Below are positions 51,208-63,000 of a stretch of 64,000 bases of DNA, piece after piece. Numbering within the stretch: the stretch's first letter is position 1; each line of letters opens with the position of its first letter. The stretch is from Balanoglossus misakiensis. Taxonomy: Eukaryota > Hemichordata. The notes below the pieces were generated by a model. It was not told the DNA's origin. It did no database searches and saw only the letters and a list, made by a program, of their open reading frames with translations. The DNA lies in the NCBI GenBank assembly GCA_040954595.2, contig JBECUI020000029.1, forward strand, positions 124,001-188,000, in the 5' to 3' direction. Position numbers and translations under genes: made by a program.

Positions 51208-52341
51208 ATGGAACAAACGAACGAACGACTTCACGTTCGGAAAAAAAATCGTTGCGAGCTGTTGGGTGCATGCCTCTATAGTTGTCGGCAACCGTTCTTT
51301 TTTATTGCTAAACAATGCTGTCAGAGCATGGAAGGTGTGGTGGAAAACGAACAGAGGTTTTGTACGACCAACGATTGGATGGTGCTACATATGGACTTCC
51401 ACAAGTCATTGCCGGTTCCTAAACTCAGCTCTGAAGACTTTTACTTTAAATCGAAATTGCAAATGAAGCTCCTTGGAATTTACAACGGGACAACGGAAAA
51501 GATGCATTGTTATGTATGGACAGAGCTCGATAGCAGAAAGTCTCCCGATGAAGTTATTACCTGTCTAAATCACTTTTTTTATAACTCGGGTGTGACCAGC
51601 AGACATGCAGTTATTTACAGCGACAACTGCCGTGCCGAATTCAAGTGTGGGAAGTTAATGTTTTACTATGACTATCTGTTACGAAAGGGCGTGTTTCGAC
51701 GAATTGACTATAAAACTCTTGTGGCTGGACACACGTACTCCACCTGTGACCGAGTTTTTGCGTCCATTGAAAGGCATGCAAGTCGTTTCCAGAGTATAGA
51801 GACACCTCACGATTGGACATCTGTGATTCGAGGATCTTCTCTGAATGGGAACATTGGAGTTACGGAGATGACTCACAGAGACTTTTTCAATTATTCTGAT
51901 TTCCTGAAAAATGAGTACGTTGTGCGTTATGCAGATACAAACAATGTAACTTTTTACTACCAAGCCATGCACTATTTTAATTTTGGAGAAGGAGAAAGGC
52001 TTGATACCGACGGCAACCTCAGAACATTTAGTCATGCAGATAAAGTTTGGGTGAGAACATCTCTAGATCCAAGCGAGACCCCGATTGTAGTCGACTTTAG
52101 AAAGAAGAAGCAGAACCGGCGTTTACAAGATTGTACGCTGAACAAACTTTATCAGGAACGTCGACCACTGGCGAGCAAAGTTTGGCGGGATCTTCAGAGT
52201 TTAGCCAAAAATTACCTGTCTCCGGAGGCAATAGAATTTTATAGGAATCTACCGCTTCAGGAGAGTAGTGGCACCTCTGCAGACCCGTACGCCTTTCATG
52301 ATGATGACGACGACGATGATGATGATATGGGCGGTGGTTGA
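51208..52341 (+). CDS. Transposase-like protein, catalytic half, copy 2 (377 aa)
   Basis: Identical in protein to 19178-20311: first catalytic strand with Asp63, IYSDNC with Asp139, GHTYSTCDRVFASIE with Asp181/Glu188, and the Asp-rich tail. It starts 47 bp from the divergent partner's ATG, as in copy 1. AATAAA overlaps the stop (52341-52346). The head-to-head split is therefore preserved in both modules. Confidence 0.75.
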   Translation: MEQTNERLHVRKKNRCELLGACLYSCRQPFFFIAKQCCQSMEGVVENEQRFCTTNDWMVLHMDFHKSLPVPKLSSEDFYFKSKLQMKLLGIYNGTTEKMHCYVWTELDSRKSPDEVITCLNHFFYNSGVTSRHAVIYSDNCRAEFKCGKLMFYYDYLLRKGVFRRIDYKTLVAGHTYSTCDRVFASIERHASRFQSIETPHDWTSVIRGSSLNGNIGVTEMTHRDFFNYSDFLKNEYVVRYADTNNVTFYYQAMHYFNFGEGERLDTDGNLRTFSHADKVWVRTSLDPSETPIVVDFRKKKQNRRLQDCTLNKLYQERRPLASKVWRDLQSLAKNYLSPEAIEFYRNLPLQESSGTSADPYAFHDDDDDDDDDMGGG

Positions 52342-52676
52342 ATAAACTGTCCTTTTCATGACGACAGTGATTTTGGATATTTGATGTGCGTGCACAGTTT
52401 ATATGTAATATTTTCACACGAACGAGTTTTGACTGAATTTGATTAAAGAATGTACTCGATAATTAACAAATGTGCTGAATCGTGGTTATTATGTTGTTAA
52501 TTTTTGTTTGTTTGTTTGTTTGTTTGTTTGTTTGTTTGTTTGTAAACAATTTCCGTTCATTCAACTGGCTACAAAGTTGGATTTTTGTACTGGGAAGCGA
52601 TAAACTCGCACATCAAAACCGGGGAGACTCGATCATTTTTCCCTGCAGGTAGCCTGAAAAGCACCCGGGCAGAGAT
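52342..52676. other. Intergenic region with (GTTT)n microsatellite, copy 2
   Basis: Same as 20317-20646; the (GTTT)n tract is at 52506-52542. No gene is seen. Confidence 0.7.
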
Positions 52677-52749
52677 TACGTCATATATGGTCCACTTTAA
52701 TACGAAATTATGCAAATGTGACATTTCACGGAAACGGCGTATATAAAAG
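52677..52749 (+). promoter_or_regulatory. Core promoter of SET gene, copy 2
   Basis: CRE-like TTACGTCA, octamer ATGCAAAT and TATATAAAAG at the same spacing as in copy 1, with no differences seen. Confidence 0.6.
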
Positions 52750-52840
52750 CGACCCTGGGCTATTGTTCGGAATGCGTCATCGACGAGAGAGTGACTGATA
52801 ATTCTTCTACCTCGAGTCAACCATTCTGTATATACTGAAC

Positions 52841-54181
52841 ATGGCTAGCTGGCGCAGGAAGAGACAAGGCAATGTGCGGTCTGTAATCAACGAACGGCAC
52901 CGCTCAGTTCAGTGTCCCTTTCTTCAAAAGTGGATCGGTGAGCAATTGGTATTTTCAGGTCGTTCAGAGGATGAAGTCCAGTCCAGTACTGTATTTGAGA
53001 GCTACAAATGTTGGGTTGAAAACTATTCGTCGGCGGACAATCAAGTAATGATTATGGTTACTAAAGCTCGATTTTTCAAGGTGAGAATGATCGCATTTTT
53101 CTTTCCCCCCCCCCCCTCCCTCCCTCCCTCCCTCCCCCAAGGGACTCGTTTTCTGTCTCTTTTAAACCTGTAACTTAACGAAAAGGAAGTTTTTCACATA
53201 TCTCTTCGTTGACACTATAGCAATTTGGAGCGCGGATGCTTCAAGAGAAGAGCGTTACCAAATCAAAGTCGGCCGGGGTTAATATTTATAGAGGTGTTCG
53301 TCTGAAAGCTGGTTCGCGAAGAATCTCAACGGGGAAACCTGAGCACAGTGTACTTCAGACCAGGGCAAGGGCATTTCTTGATGACGCCAGCGTGACCGTT
53401 CCGATCGAGGTAAGAATGGTGTTTTGTTTGGACTAGGACAATAGAACGTTGCAATGAGTGTGTCAATGGGTGTCCAAGTGCAAACGTGGTCTGCTTCTGT
53501 CCACAAATGCCATTAATTTTTGGCAGGATTTATAAAATTGTCAATGAAGAATACAAAAATGAAAAACAACAGTTAATAGCAAACTGGTAGGATTGCAAGG
53601 GCTTGTAAAACGGTACACACTGTACCAGGAAGTTTGCAACACTAATGAAGAATGTATATGATATATTTAGGTGAGAACTGTTCGCGATCGCCGGGACGCA
53701 GGACGGTGCGCGTTTTCGACGAGGGATATTCAAGCCTGGGACGTCGTCTGCGAATACCGGGGCACGGTTATTAGCGTTGAAGAAGCTAGTCGGCGTGATG
53801 AGCTTTACAGGGCAGAGGGGAAACGACCACGCATGTTCCATCTCTACATTGGAAAGAGACACGTTGTGTGAGTGTATCACTTAGTCGAATATATGGTCAT
53901 ATATTGCAAAGCATCTGTCGAAATAGAAAACGTAATATTGTCTATATTTTCCTCATTAACGCAGCATTGACGGATACGATGTCCCAGCCGGTGAAGAAAA
54001 TTTAGCAGGCCTAATAAATCACAGTCAGCAGAACGCCAACTTGGTACCGGTTCGGATCGGAGAGCGCCTGGTTTTCTTTGCAACCAGGAATCTTTGTCAG
54101 GGAGTAGAGCTTTTGTATGATTACGGTGACGGGGGTGAAGAGGATTTCTTCAGTGGTTCTCAAACTTTTCCTGAAAATTAA
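52841..54181 (+). CDS. Winged-helix + KMT5A-like SET protein, copy 2 (280 aa, 4 exons)
   Basis: Exons 52841-53080, 53221-53409, 53671-53867 and 53965-54181, with the same phases and splice sites as copy 1. The predicted protein is the same 280 aa, with the winged-helix-like region (23-109) and SET motifs GRCAFS, EYRG, GLINHS and ELLYDYGD. The 3 bp length difference lies in the intron 1 C-rich tract and does not touch the coding sequence. Confidence 0.85.
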
Positions 54182-54954
54182 GGCATTAACACATCAACGC
54201 TTCGGGGTGTCGTAACGGCGGCGCGGCGGGGGGGGGGGGGGGGACGTGAAAATGTTTGTATCAGGAACAAAATTCCCGTGCAAATCACCTTGATCCGGGT
54301 GGGTGGACTATTCGCGACAAATGTTGAAATCATACAAAGCATTTTACTTAATTAACCCATTTTTTTCATTTATTTGTTTACAGTTTACAACGTCATAGAG
54401 AAGTTGAACTAGAGACTGGATCAGCGTGGGTGACACCATAGTACACCAATGTTTTCTTCAGTTTGATTCAATTGTAATTTAAAACTGAGATTGCCTAACG
54501 CTTTCCCAGATTTTTTTAACCACTGAGAAACTGTGGGTTTTTTTCTGGGTTTTGGTGCGAGGTGATCTCAGTCAGTGGTGTTAATTTAATTAATCATTTT
54601 CTTTTCCTATTTACGTCGACTGAAATGTATTTTGATAGGTGATAGTCATACCATAAAAAAAATCTTACGGCGCGACTGCCAAAATGTACATTTATTTGTC
54701 CGTTCCAAGTTATTTTGTGTATGTGTGATGGGTGCCGGTGACTGTGCAGGGTTGATTTCCCTAGAGCGACTGTTATATTCGTTTTCCAACGATGATGAAT
54801 TTACATGTTATTTGCTTGGCATTTTGACGCAGAGACACTTCTGAAAACACAAACCTATTAATTATGCCACGGGTGTAAATTGATCACATTAAAAGAGGCT
54901 TTAGACGTTTGCCGCGAGCTCCTGGTGGGCAGAATCTTGTCAGCCCAAATTTGA
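54182..54954. other. Intergenic region after SET gene, copy 2
   Basis: Same as 22149-22918, except that the G run is 16 bases (54228-54243). No gene is recognised. Confidence 0.6.
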
Positions 54955-55087
54955 CTATAAGTACATAGCCAATGATGTGACGCTCTCCCACATCCTTCGC
55001 CGCGCCTTTTCGCTGATTTACAGCATCTTGCGTAAACACTGTCATTTGATCTTGCTTGGCAGAAGTCAACTTGCTCTATACTACATT

Positions 55088-55453
55088 ATGGCGGCCAAGC
55101 TCAACTGCATATCAGATAATGCCAAGGAGCGTTTGAGAGGCATCCTCGCCAGAAGGAGTCGCGTTTCCGGTGACTGTGTGCTCTGGACGGGTGCAGCTTG
55201 TCGAAACGGCTATGGCTCTATTACGTTCAGAGATGAGAACACTCTAACCGCCTATGTCCATCACATTGCACTCCTAATTAACGGAGTGCAATTGGTGGGC
55301 AGGCGGTTAGAGTGTTCTCATCTTTGCAACGAAAAGCTATGCATCCGCCCAGAGCACATTGTCCAGGAAACGCGACTCCTAAACATTTCACGAAAGACGT
55401 GCTTTAAATCCCCAAAAGGGGAGTGTCACCACGATCCCAGGTGCCTAAGGTGA
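55088..55453 (+). CDS. His-Cys box (I-PpoI-like) endonuclease, copy 2 (121 aa)
   Basis: Same protein as 23052-23417. His78 and Asn99 occupy the active-site positions, and both zinc-site sets (C30/C80/C85/H90 and C105/C113/H115/C119) are present. The stop again lies in a GTGAGT donor-like sequence. AATAAA is at 55975-55980. Confidence 0.82.
   Translation: MAAKLNCISDNAKERLRGILARRSRVSGDCVLWTGAACRNGYGSITFRDENTLTAYVHHIALLINGVQLVGRRLECSHLCNEKLCIRPEHIVQETRLLNISRKTCFKSPKGECHHDPRCLR
55231..55323. repeat. Nested inverted repeats in nuclease gene, copy 2
   Basis: Same concentric 22 bp and 10 bp perfect arms as 23195-23287, unchanged. Confidence 0.92.
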
Positions 55454-56430
55454 GTAATCCTCTTCTCATTTGATATGTATTGTGTGACCCTGCAGTTGAA
55501 ACGCTTTCATCAATAATTTGCGGCGCGTGGGTAATCTCGGTGTTATTGACAATGCAGCCGGCCCAAACATTTTTAAATTAACACTGTTTCTGACTGTATT
55601 AACGAAATGTCCAATTTGCAAGTAGCCTATAGACAACCCTTTTGAATGAGTTTTGTCTCGTTGAGATTTTATACATAAGGAACAATCTAGATTTATTTTA
55701 GAAGACACTGTTCTTTTAAAACAGCTAGCATAATACAGCTAAATTTCGGAATTTCCGGACAATTTTCGGAATTCCTTTTAAATTTGAGAAATTTTTCATC
55801 AGATATAAGTGTTACTATTTATTGGACATGTTTTTATCATTGTTTACTTTTTAAGGTCATTCTCACCCCCCCCCCCCCAAAAAAAGCCGCTTTAGGCTTC
55901 ATGTTCAGTAAAAAATCTGGAAAGTTCAGCTGAATTTTACACTGATCACACATTTTTGGGAAGGTCTGGCGCAAAATAAAGGATGACAAATGTAAATCTA
56001 ATGTCACATTTGTAAACCTCTAAGTATTGTACACTCATTCTATTAAGTATATGCAAATAGTACGGATAATTTTTTCGGAATGTGGAATTCCGAAATTAGT
56101 TCGGAACGTGTTAGCAGTGAAGAGATCACCACTGAGGGTTGGAAGGCCTTGCCAGAAATTAACGCGTAAAGTACGCCCTCACAGGCCATGTAAACAAGGT
56201 CAAATAAGGCCGTCTGGCAAACGAATGATTAATTCAACGCGCCATTTGAGCCGAGCTGAGTTGGTCTGAGTTGCGTATCACACAGACTTAGGCTGAATGT
56301 CAGTGGAGTAACCAGTCCGTTTTAGATTTACCAATGATGTGAATTTAATTTCTTCACCCAGAAAAACAGAACACAACTTGTCTGCAACATGATGCTGGAG
56401 GTGACACATGACAGAGAAGTGGATCCGCGT
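55454..56430. other. Non-coding region 3' of nuclease gene, copy 2
   Basis: Same as 23418-24395; the C run is one base shorter (13). No gene is recognised. Confidence 0.55.
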
Positions 56431-56459
56431 TGTCAACACAGATGCCAGCATTCAAAAGG

Positions 56460-56770
56460 GGAGTGCCACCTGCTAAAATCAACTCATCTGCTGTTGGCCC
56501 ATTTTACCTGTGGCAACTGTTCAGAGGAGACAACGTTTATTCCGTGCAAGCCAACACGCAATGTTGGGGTCTACCTGTCAACACAGATGCAAGCATTCAT
56601 GTGAGTGAGTATCAGGACTGACCTTGTATTTGCTGAATAATTCATAATGCCTATTTTAGAATTCTTAGAGGCATTTGGAGTTCATTGCCTGGTCAACCAA
56701 ACTACACCCCTTAACAGCTGAAACAAAATGCGTATTGTGTTCATTCATTCATTGCATCAATATATATAGG
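56460..56770 (+). repeat. Diverged satellite monomer in module right end, copy 2
   Basis: Same as 24425-24735: a short-form monomer without the 178 bp insert, clearly diverged from the array monomers that begin about 300 bp further right. Confidence 0.85.
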
Positions 56771-57072
56771 CAACATGAGTATCAAGTAGCACTATTTGTT
56801 TACGATTGTATTCATGAAAACTTCCCACTAACAATTCCACAGTTAATATTGAACACATTTATCCAACAAGGTCAAAAGAAAAAGGGAATCTTCTGGTTCC
56901 AAAATACGCCACAAATGTGGGTCAACATACAGTGAAATATTATGGTGCTCAAATATGCAACATATCAAATCTGTCTCATCAAAGTCATGCTTTAAAAAAG
57001 AATTGAAAAGGTATTATTTATCCATTTGACTGCTGTATTTTCAGAAGGAAAACAAACTGAATTTGGTTTTTC

Positions 57073-60000
57073 AAGTACCTTATATTTTCTGTAAAATAGA
57101 CATTTAATTGGCAAGCCGTCCTGCATCAATTATTAATTGTGTACATGCACTAAAGCGCCCTCACTGCTGGGTGTGTTGTATGGTCTTTAACCCTGTTTCA
57201 AATTAGAGTACTTTCTGCAATTTCAAGACAGATCTTACGTGCCATTGGAGAGCTCCATTGACTGGTCATTCATACTGTTTTCATTCATTCATTGCGGCAT
57301 CAATATATTTTATCTATTCTAGCCAAAGAGCTTGGCACCTGTTGAAATGAACTCATCTGCTGTGGGCCAGTTTATTGGTGGCAGTTGAGCTGAGGAGAGC
57401 ACCTTCCTTCCCGGCACGCCACCAAGTAAAGTTCCACGCCGCCCACCACAGATGCCAGCATTCATTCATGCGAGTGAGTGTAATTGCAAATTTGCCTATT
57501 CTAGATCTGTAATGGAAATGGAGAAAGTACCTTATATTTTCTGTAAAATAGACATTTAATTGGCAAGCCGTCCTGCATCAATTATTAATTGTGTACATGC
57601 ACTAAAGCGCCCTCACTGCTGGGTGTGTTGTATGGTCTTTAACCCTGTTTCAAATTAGAGTACTTTCTGCAATTTCAAGACAGATCTTACGTGCCATTGG
57701 AGAGCTCCATTGACTGGTCATTCATACTGTTTTCATTCATTCATTGCGGCATCAATATATTTTATCTATTCTAGCCAAAGAGCTTGGCACCTGTTGAAAT
57801 GAACTCATCTGCTGTGGGCCAGTTTATTGGTGGCAGTTGAGCTGAGGAGAGCACCTTCCTTCCCGGCACGCCACCAAGTAAAGTTCCACGCCGCCCACCA
57901 CAGATGCCAGCATTCATTCATGCGAGTGAGTGTAATTGCAAATTTGCCTATTCTAGATCTGTAATGGAAATGGAGAAAGTACCTTATATTTTCTGTAAAA
58001 TAGACATTTAATTGGCAAGCCGTCCTGCATCAATTATTAATTGTGTACATGCACTAAAGCGCCCTCACTGCTGGGTGTGTTGTATGGTCTTTAACCCTGT
58101 TTCAAATTAGAGTACTTTCTGCAATTTCAAGACAGATCTTACGTGCCATTGGAGAGCTCCATTGACTGGTCATTCATACTGTTTTCATTCATTCATTGCG
58201 GCATCAATATATTTTATCTATTCTAGCCAAAGAGCTTGGCACCTGTTGAAATGAACTCATCTGCTGTGGGCCAGTTTATTGGTGGCAGTTGAGCTGAGGA
58301 GAGCACCTTCCTTCCCGGCACGCCACCAAGTAAAGTTCCACGCCGCCCACCACAGATGCCAGCATTCATTCATGCGAGTGAGTGTAATTGCAAATTTGCC
58401 TATTCTAGATCTGTAATGGAAATGGAGAAAGTACCTTATATTTTCTGTAAAATAGACATTTAATTGGCAAGCCGTCCTGCATCAATTATTAATTGTGTAC
58501 ATGCACTAAAGCGCCCTCACTGCTGGGTGTGTTGTATGGTCTTTAACCCTGTTTCAAATTAGAGTACTTTCTGCAATTTCAAGACAGATCTTACGTGCCA
58601 TTGGAGAGCTCCATTGACTGGTCATTCATACTGTTTTCATTCATTCATTGCGGCATCAATATATTTTATCTATTCTAGCCAAAGAGCTTGGCACCTGTTG
58701 AAATGAACTCATCTGCTGTGGGCCAGTTTATTGGTGGCAGTTGAGCTGAGGAGAGCACCTTCCTTCCCGGCACGCCACCAAGTAAAGTTCCACGCCGCCC
58801 ACCACAGATGCCAGCATTCATTCATGCGAGTGAGTGTAATTGCAAATTTGCCTATTCTAGATTCTTACGTGCCATTGGAGAGCTCCATTGACTGGTCATT
58901 CATACTGTTTTCATTCATTCATTGCGGCATCAATATATTTTATCTATTCTAGCCAAAGAGCTTGGCACCTGTTGAAATGAACTCATCTGCTGTGGGCCAG
59001 TTTATTGGTGGCAGTTGAGCTGAGCAGAGCACCTTCCTTCCCGGCACGCCACCAAGTAAAGTTCCACGCCGCCCACCACAGATGCCAGCATTCATTCATG
59101 CGAGTGAGTGTAATTGCAAATTTGCCTATTCTAGAATCTTACGTGCCATTGGAGAGCTCCATTGACTGGTCATTCATACTGTTTTCATTCATTCATTGCG
59201 GCATCAATATATTTTATCTATTCTAGCCAAAGAGCTTGGCACCTGTTGAAATGAACTCATCTGCTGTGGGCCAGTTTATTGGTGGCAGTTGAGCTGAGGA
59301 GAGCACCTTCCTTCCCGGCACGCCACCAAGTAAAGTTCCACGCCGCCCACCACAGATGCCAGCATTCATTCATGCGAGTGAGTGTAATTGCAAATTTGCC
59401 TATTCTAGATCTGTAATGGAAATGGAGAAAGTACCTTATATTTTCTGTAAAATAGACATTTAATTGGCAAGCCGTCCTGCATCAATTATTAATTGTGTAC
59501 ATGCACTAAAGCGCCCTCACTGCTGGGTGTGTTGTATGGTCTTTAACCCTGTTTCAAATTAGAGTACTTTCTGCAATTTCAAGACAGATCTTACGTGCCA
59601 TTGGAGAGCTCCATTGACTGGTCATTCATACTGTTTTCATTCATTCATTGCGGCATCAATATATTTTATCTATTCTAGCCAAAGAGCTTGGCACCTGTTG
59701 AAATGAACTCATCTGCTGTGGGCCAGTTTATTGGTGGCAGTTGAGCTGAGGAGAGCACCTTCCTTCCCGGCACGCCACCAAGTAAAGTTCCACGCCGCCC
59801 ACCACAGATGCCAGCATTCATTCATGCGAGTGAGTGTAATTGCAAATTTGCCTATTCTAGATCTGTAATGGAAATGGAGAAAGTACCTTATATTTTCTGT
59901 AAAATAGACATTTAATTGGCAAGCCGTCCTGCATCAATTATTAATTGTGTACATGCACTAAAGCGCCCTCACTGCTGGGTGTGTTGTATGGTCTTTAACC

Positions 60001-63000
60001 CTGTTTCAAATTAGAGTACTTTCTGCAATTTCAAGACAGATCTTACGTGCCATTGGAGAGCTCCATTGACTGGTCATTCATACTGTTTTCATTCATTCAT
60101 TGCGGCATCAATATATTTTATCTATTCTAGCCAAAGAGCTTGGCACCTGTTGAAATGAACTCATCTGCTGTGGGCCAGTTTATTGGTGGCAGTTGAGCTG
60201 AGGAGAGCACCTTCCTTCCCGGCACGCCACCAAGTAAAGTTCCACGCCGCCCACCACAGATGCCAGCATTCATTCATGCGAGTGAGTGTAATTGCAAATT
60301 TGCCTATTCTAGATCTGTAATGGAAATGGAGAAAGTACCTTATATTTTCTGTAAAATAGACATTTAATTGGCAAGCCGTCCTGCATCAATTATTAATTGT
60401 GTACATGCACTAAAGCGCCCTCACTGCTGGGTGTGTTGTATGGTCTTTAACCCTGTTTCAAATTAGAGTACTTTCTGCAATTTCAAGACAGATCTTACGT
60501 GCCATTGGAGAGCTCCATTGACTGGTCATTCATACTGTTTTCATTCATTCATTGCGGCATCAATATATTTTATCTATTCTAGCCAAAGAGCTTGGCACCT
60601 GTTGAAATGAACTCATCTGCTGTGGGCCAGTTTATTGGTGGCAGTTGAGCTGAGGAGAGCACCTTCCTTCCCGGCACGCCACCAAGTAAAGTTCCACGCC
60701 GCCCACCACAGATGCCAGCATTCATTCATGCGAGTGAGTGTAATTGCAAATTTGCCTATTCTAGATCTGTAATGGAAATGGAGAAAGTACCTTATATTTT
60801 CTGTAAAATAGACATTTAATTGGCAAGCCGTCCTGCATCAATTATTAATTGTGTACATGCACTAAAGCGCCCTCACTGCTGGGTGTGTTGTATGGTCTTT
60901 AACCCTGTTTCAAATTAGAGTACTTTCTGCAATTTCAAGACAGATCTTACGTGCCATTGGAGAGCTCCATTGACTGGTCATTCATACTGTTTTCATTCAT
61001 TCATTGCGGCATCAATATATTTTATCTATTCTAGCCAAAGAGCTTGGCACCTGTTGAAATGAACTCATCTGCTGTGGGCCAGTTTATTGGTGGCAGTTGA
61101 GCTGAGGAGAGCACCTTCCTTCCCGGCACGCCACCAAGTAAAGTTCCACGCCGCCCACCACAGATGCCAGCATTCATTCATGCGAGTGAGTGTAATTGCA
61201 AATTTGCCTATTCTAGATCTGTAATGGAAATGGAGAAAGTACCTTATATTTTCTGTAAAATAGACATTTAATTGGCAAGCCGTCCTGCATCAATTATTAA
61301 TTGTGTACATGCACTAAAGCGCCCTCACTGCTGGGTGTGTTGTATGGTCTTTAACCCTGTTTCAAATTAGAGTACTTTCTGCAATTTCAAGACAGATCTT
61401 ACGTGCCATTGGAGAGCTCCATTGACTGGTCATTCATACTGTTTTCATTCATTCATTGCGGCATCAATATATTTTATCTATTCTAGCCAAAGAGCTTGGC
61501 ACCTGTTGAAATGAACTCATCTGCTGTGGGCCAGTTTATTGGTGGCAGTTGAGCTGAGGAGAGCACCTTCCTTCCCGGCACGCCACCAAGTAAAGTTCCA
61601 CGCCGCCCACCACAGATGCCAGCATTCATTCATGCGAGTGAGTGTAATTGCAAATTTGCCTATTCTAGATCTGTAATGGAAATGGAGAAAGTACCTTATA
61701 TTTTCTGTAAAATAGACATTTAATTGGCAAGCCGTCCTGCATCAATTATTAATTGTGTACATGCACTAAAGCGCCCTCACTGCTGGGTGTGTTGTATGGT
61801 CTTTAACCCTGTTTCAAATTAGAGTACTTTCTGCAATTTCAAGACAGATCTTACGTGCCATTGGAGAGCTCCATTGACTGGTCATTCATACTGTTTTCAT
61901 TCATTCATTGCGGCATCAATATATTTTATCTATTCTAGCCAAAGAGCTTGGCACCTGTTGAAATGAACTCATCTGCTGTGGGCCAGTTTATTGGTGGCAG
62001 TTGAGCTGAGGAGAGCACCTTCCTTCCCGGCACGCCACCAAGTAAAGTTCCACGCCGCCCACCACAGATGCCAGCATTCATTCATGCGAGTGAGTGTAAT
62101 TGCAAATTTGCCTATTCTAGATCTGTAATGGAAATGGAGAAAGTACCTTATATTTTCTGTAAAATAGACATTTAATTGGCAAGCCGTCCTGCATCAATTA
62201 TGAATTGTGTACATGCACTAAAGCGCCCTCACTGCTGGGTGTGTTGTATGGTCTTTAACCCTGTTTCAAATTAGAGTACTTTCTGCAATTTCAAGACAGA
62301 TCTTACGTGCCATTGGAGAGCTCCATTGACTGGTCATTCATACTGTTTTCATTCATTCATTGCGGCATCAATATATTTTATCTATTCTAGCCAAAGAGCT
62401 TGGCACCTGTTGAAATGAACTCATCTGCTGTGGGCCAGTTTATTGGTGGCAGTTGAGCTGAGAAGAGCACCTTCCTTCCCGGCACGCCACCAAGTAAAGT
62501 TCCACGCCGCCCACCACAGATGCCAGCATTCATTCATGCGAGTGAGTGTAATTGCAAATTTGCCTATTCTAGATCTGTAATGGAAATGGAGAAAGTACCT
62601 TATATTTTCTGTAAAATAGACATTTAATTGGCAAGCCGTCCTGCATCAATTATGAATTGTGTACATGCACTAAAGCGCCCTCACTGCTGGGTGTGTTGTA
62701 TGGTCTTTAACCCTGTTTCAAATTAGAGTACTTTCTGCAATTTCAAGACAGATCTTACGTGCCATTGGAGAGCTCCATTGACTGGTCATTCATACTGTTT
62801 TCATTCATTCATTGCGGCATCAATATATTTTATCTATTCTAGCCAAAGAGCTTGGCACCTGTTGAAATGAACTCATCTGCTGTGGGCCAGTTTATTGGTG
62901 GCAGTTGAGCTGAGCAGAGCACCTTCCTTCCCGGCACGCCACCAAGTAAAGTTCCACGCCGCCCACCACAGATGCCAGCATTCATTCATGCGAGTGAGTG

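Larger units (their letters stand above)
48915..57072. mobile_element. Gene module copy 2
   Basis: Same content and order as copy 1. The offset is 32030 at the left end and 32033-32036 further right; the shifts come from the poly-C/CCCT tract, the G run and the second C run. Substitutions are very few, so the copies separated recently or are kept alike by conversion. Confidence 0.75.
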
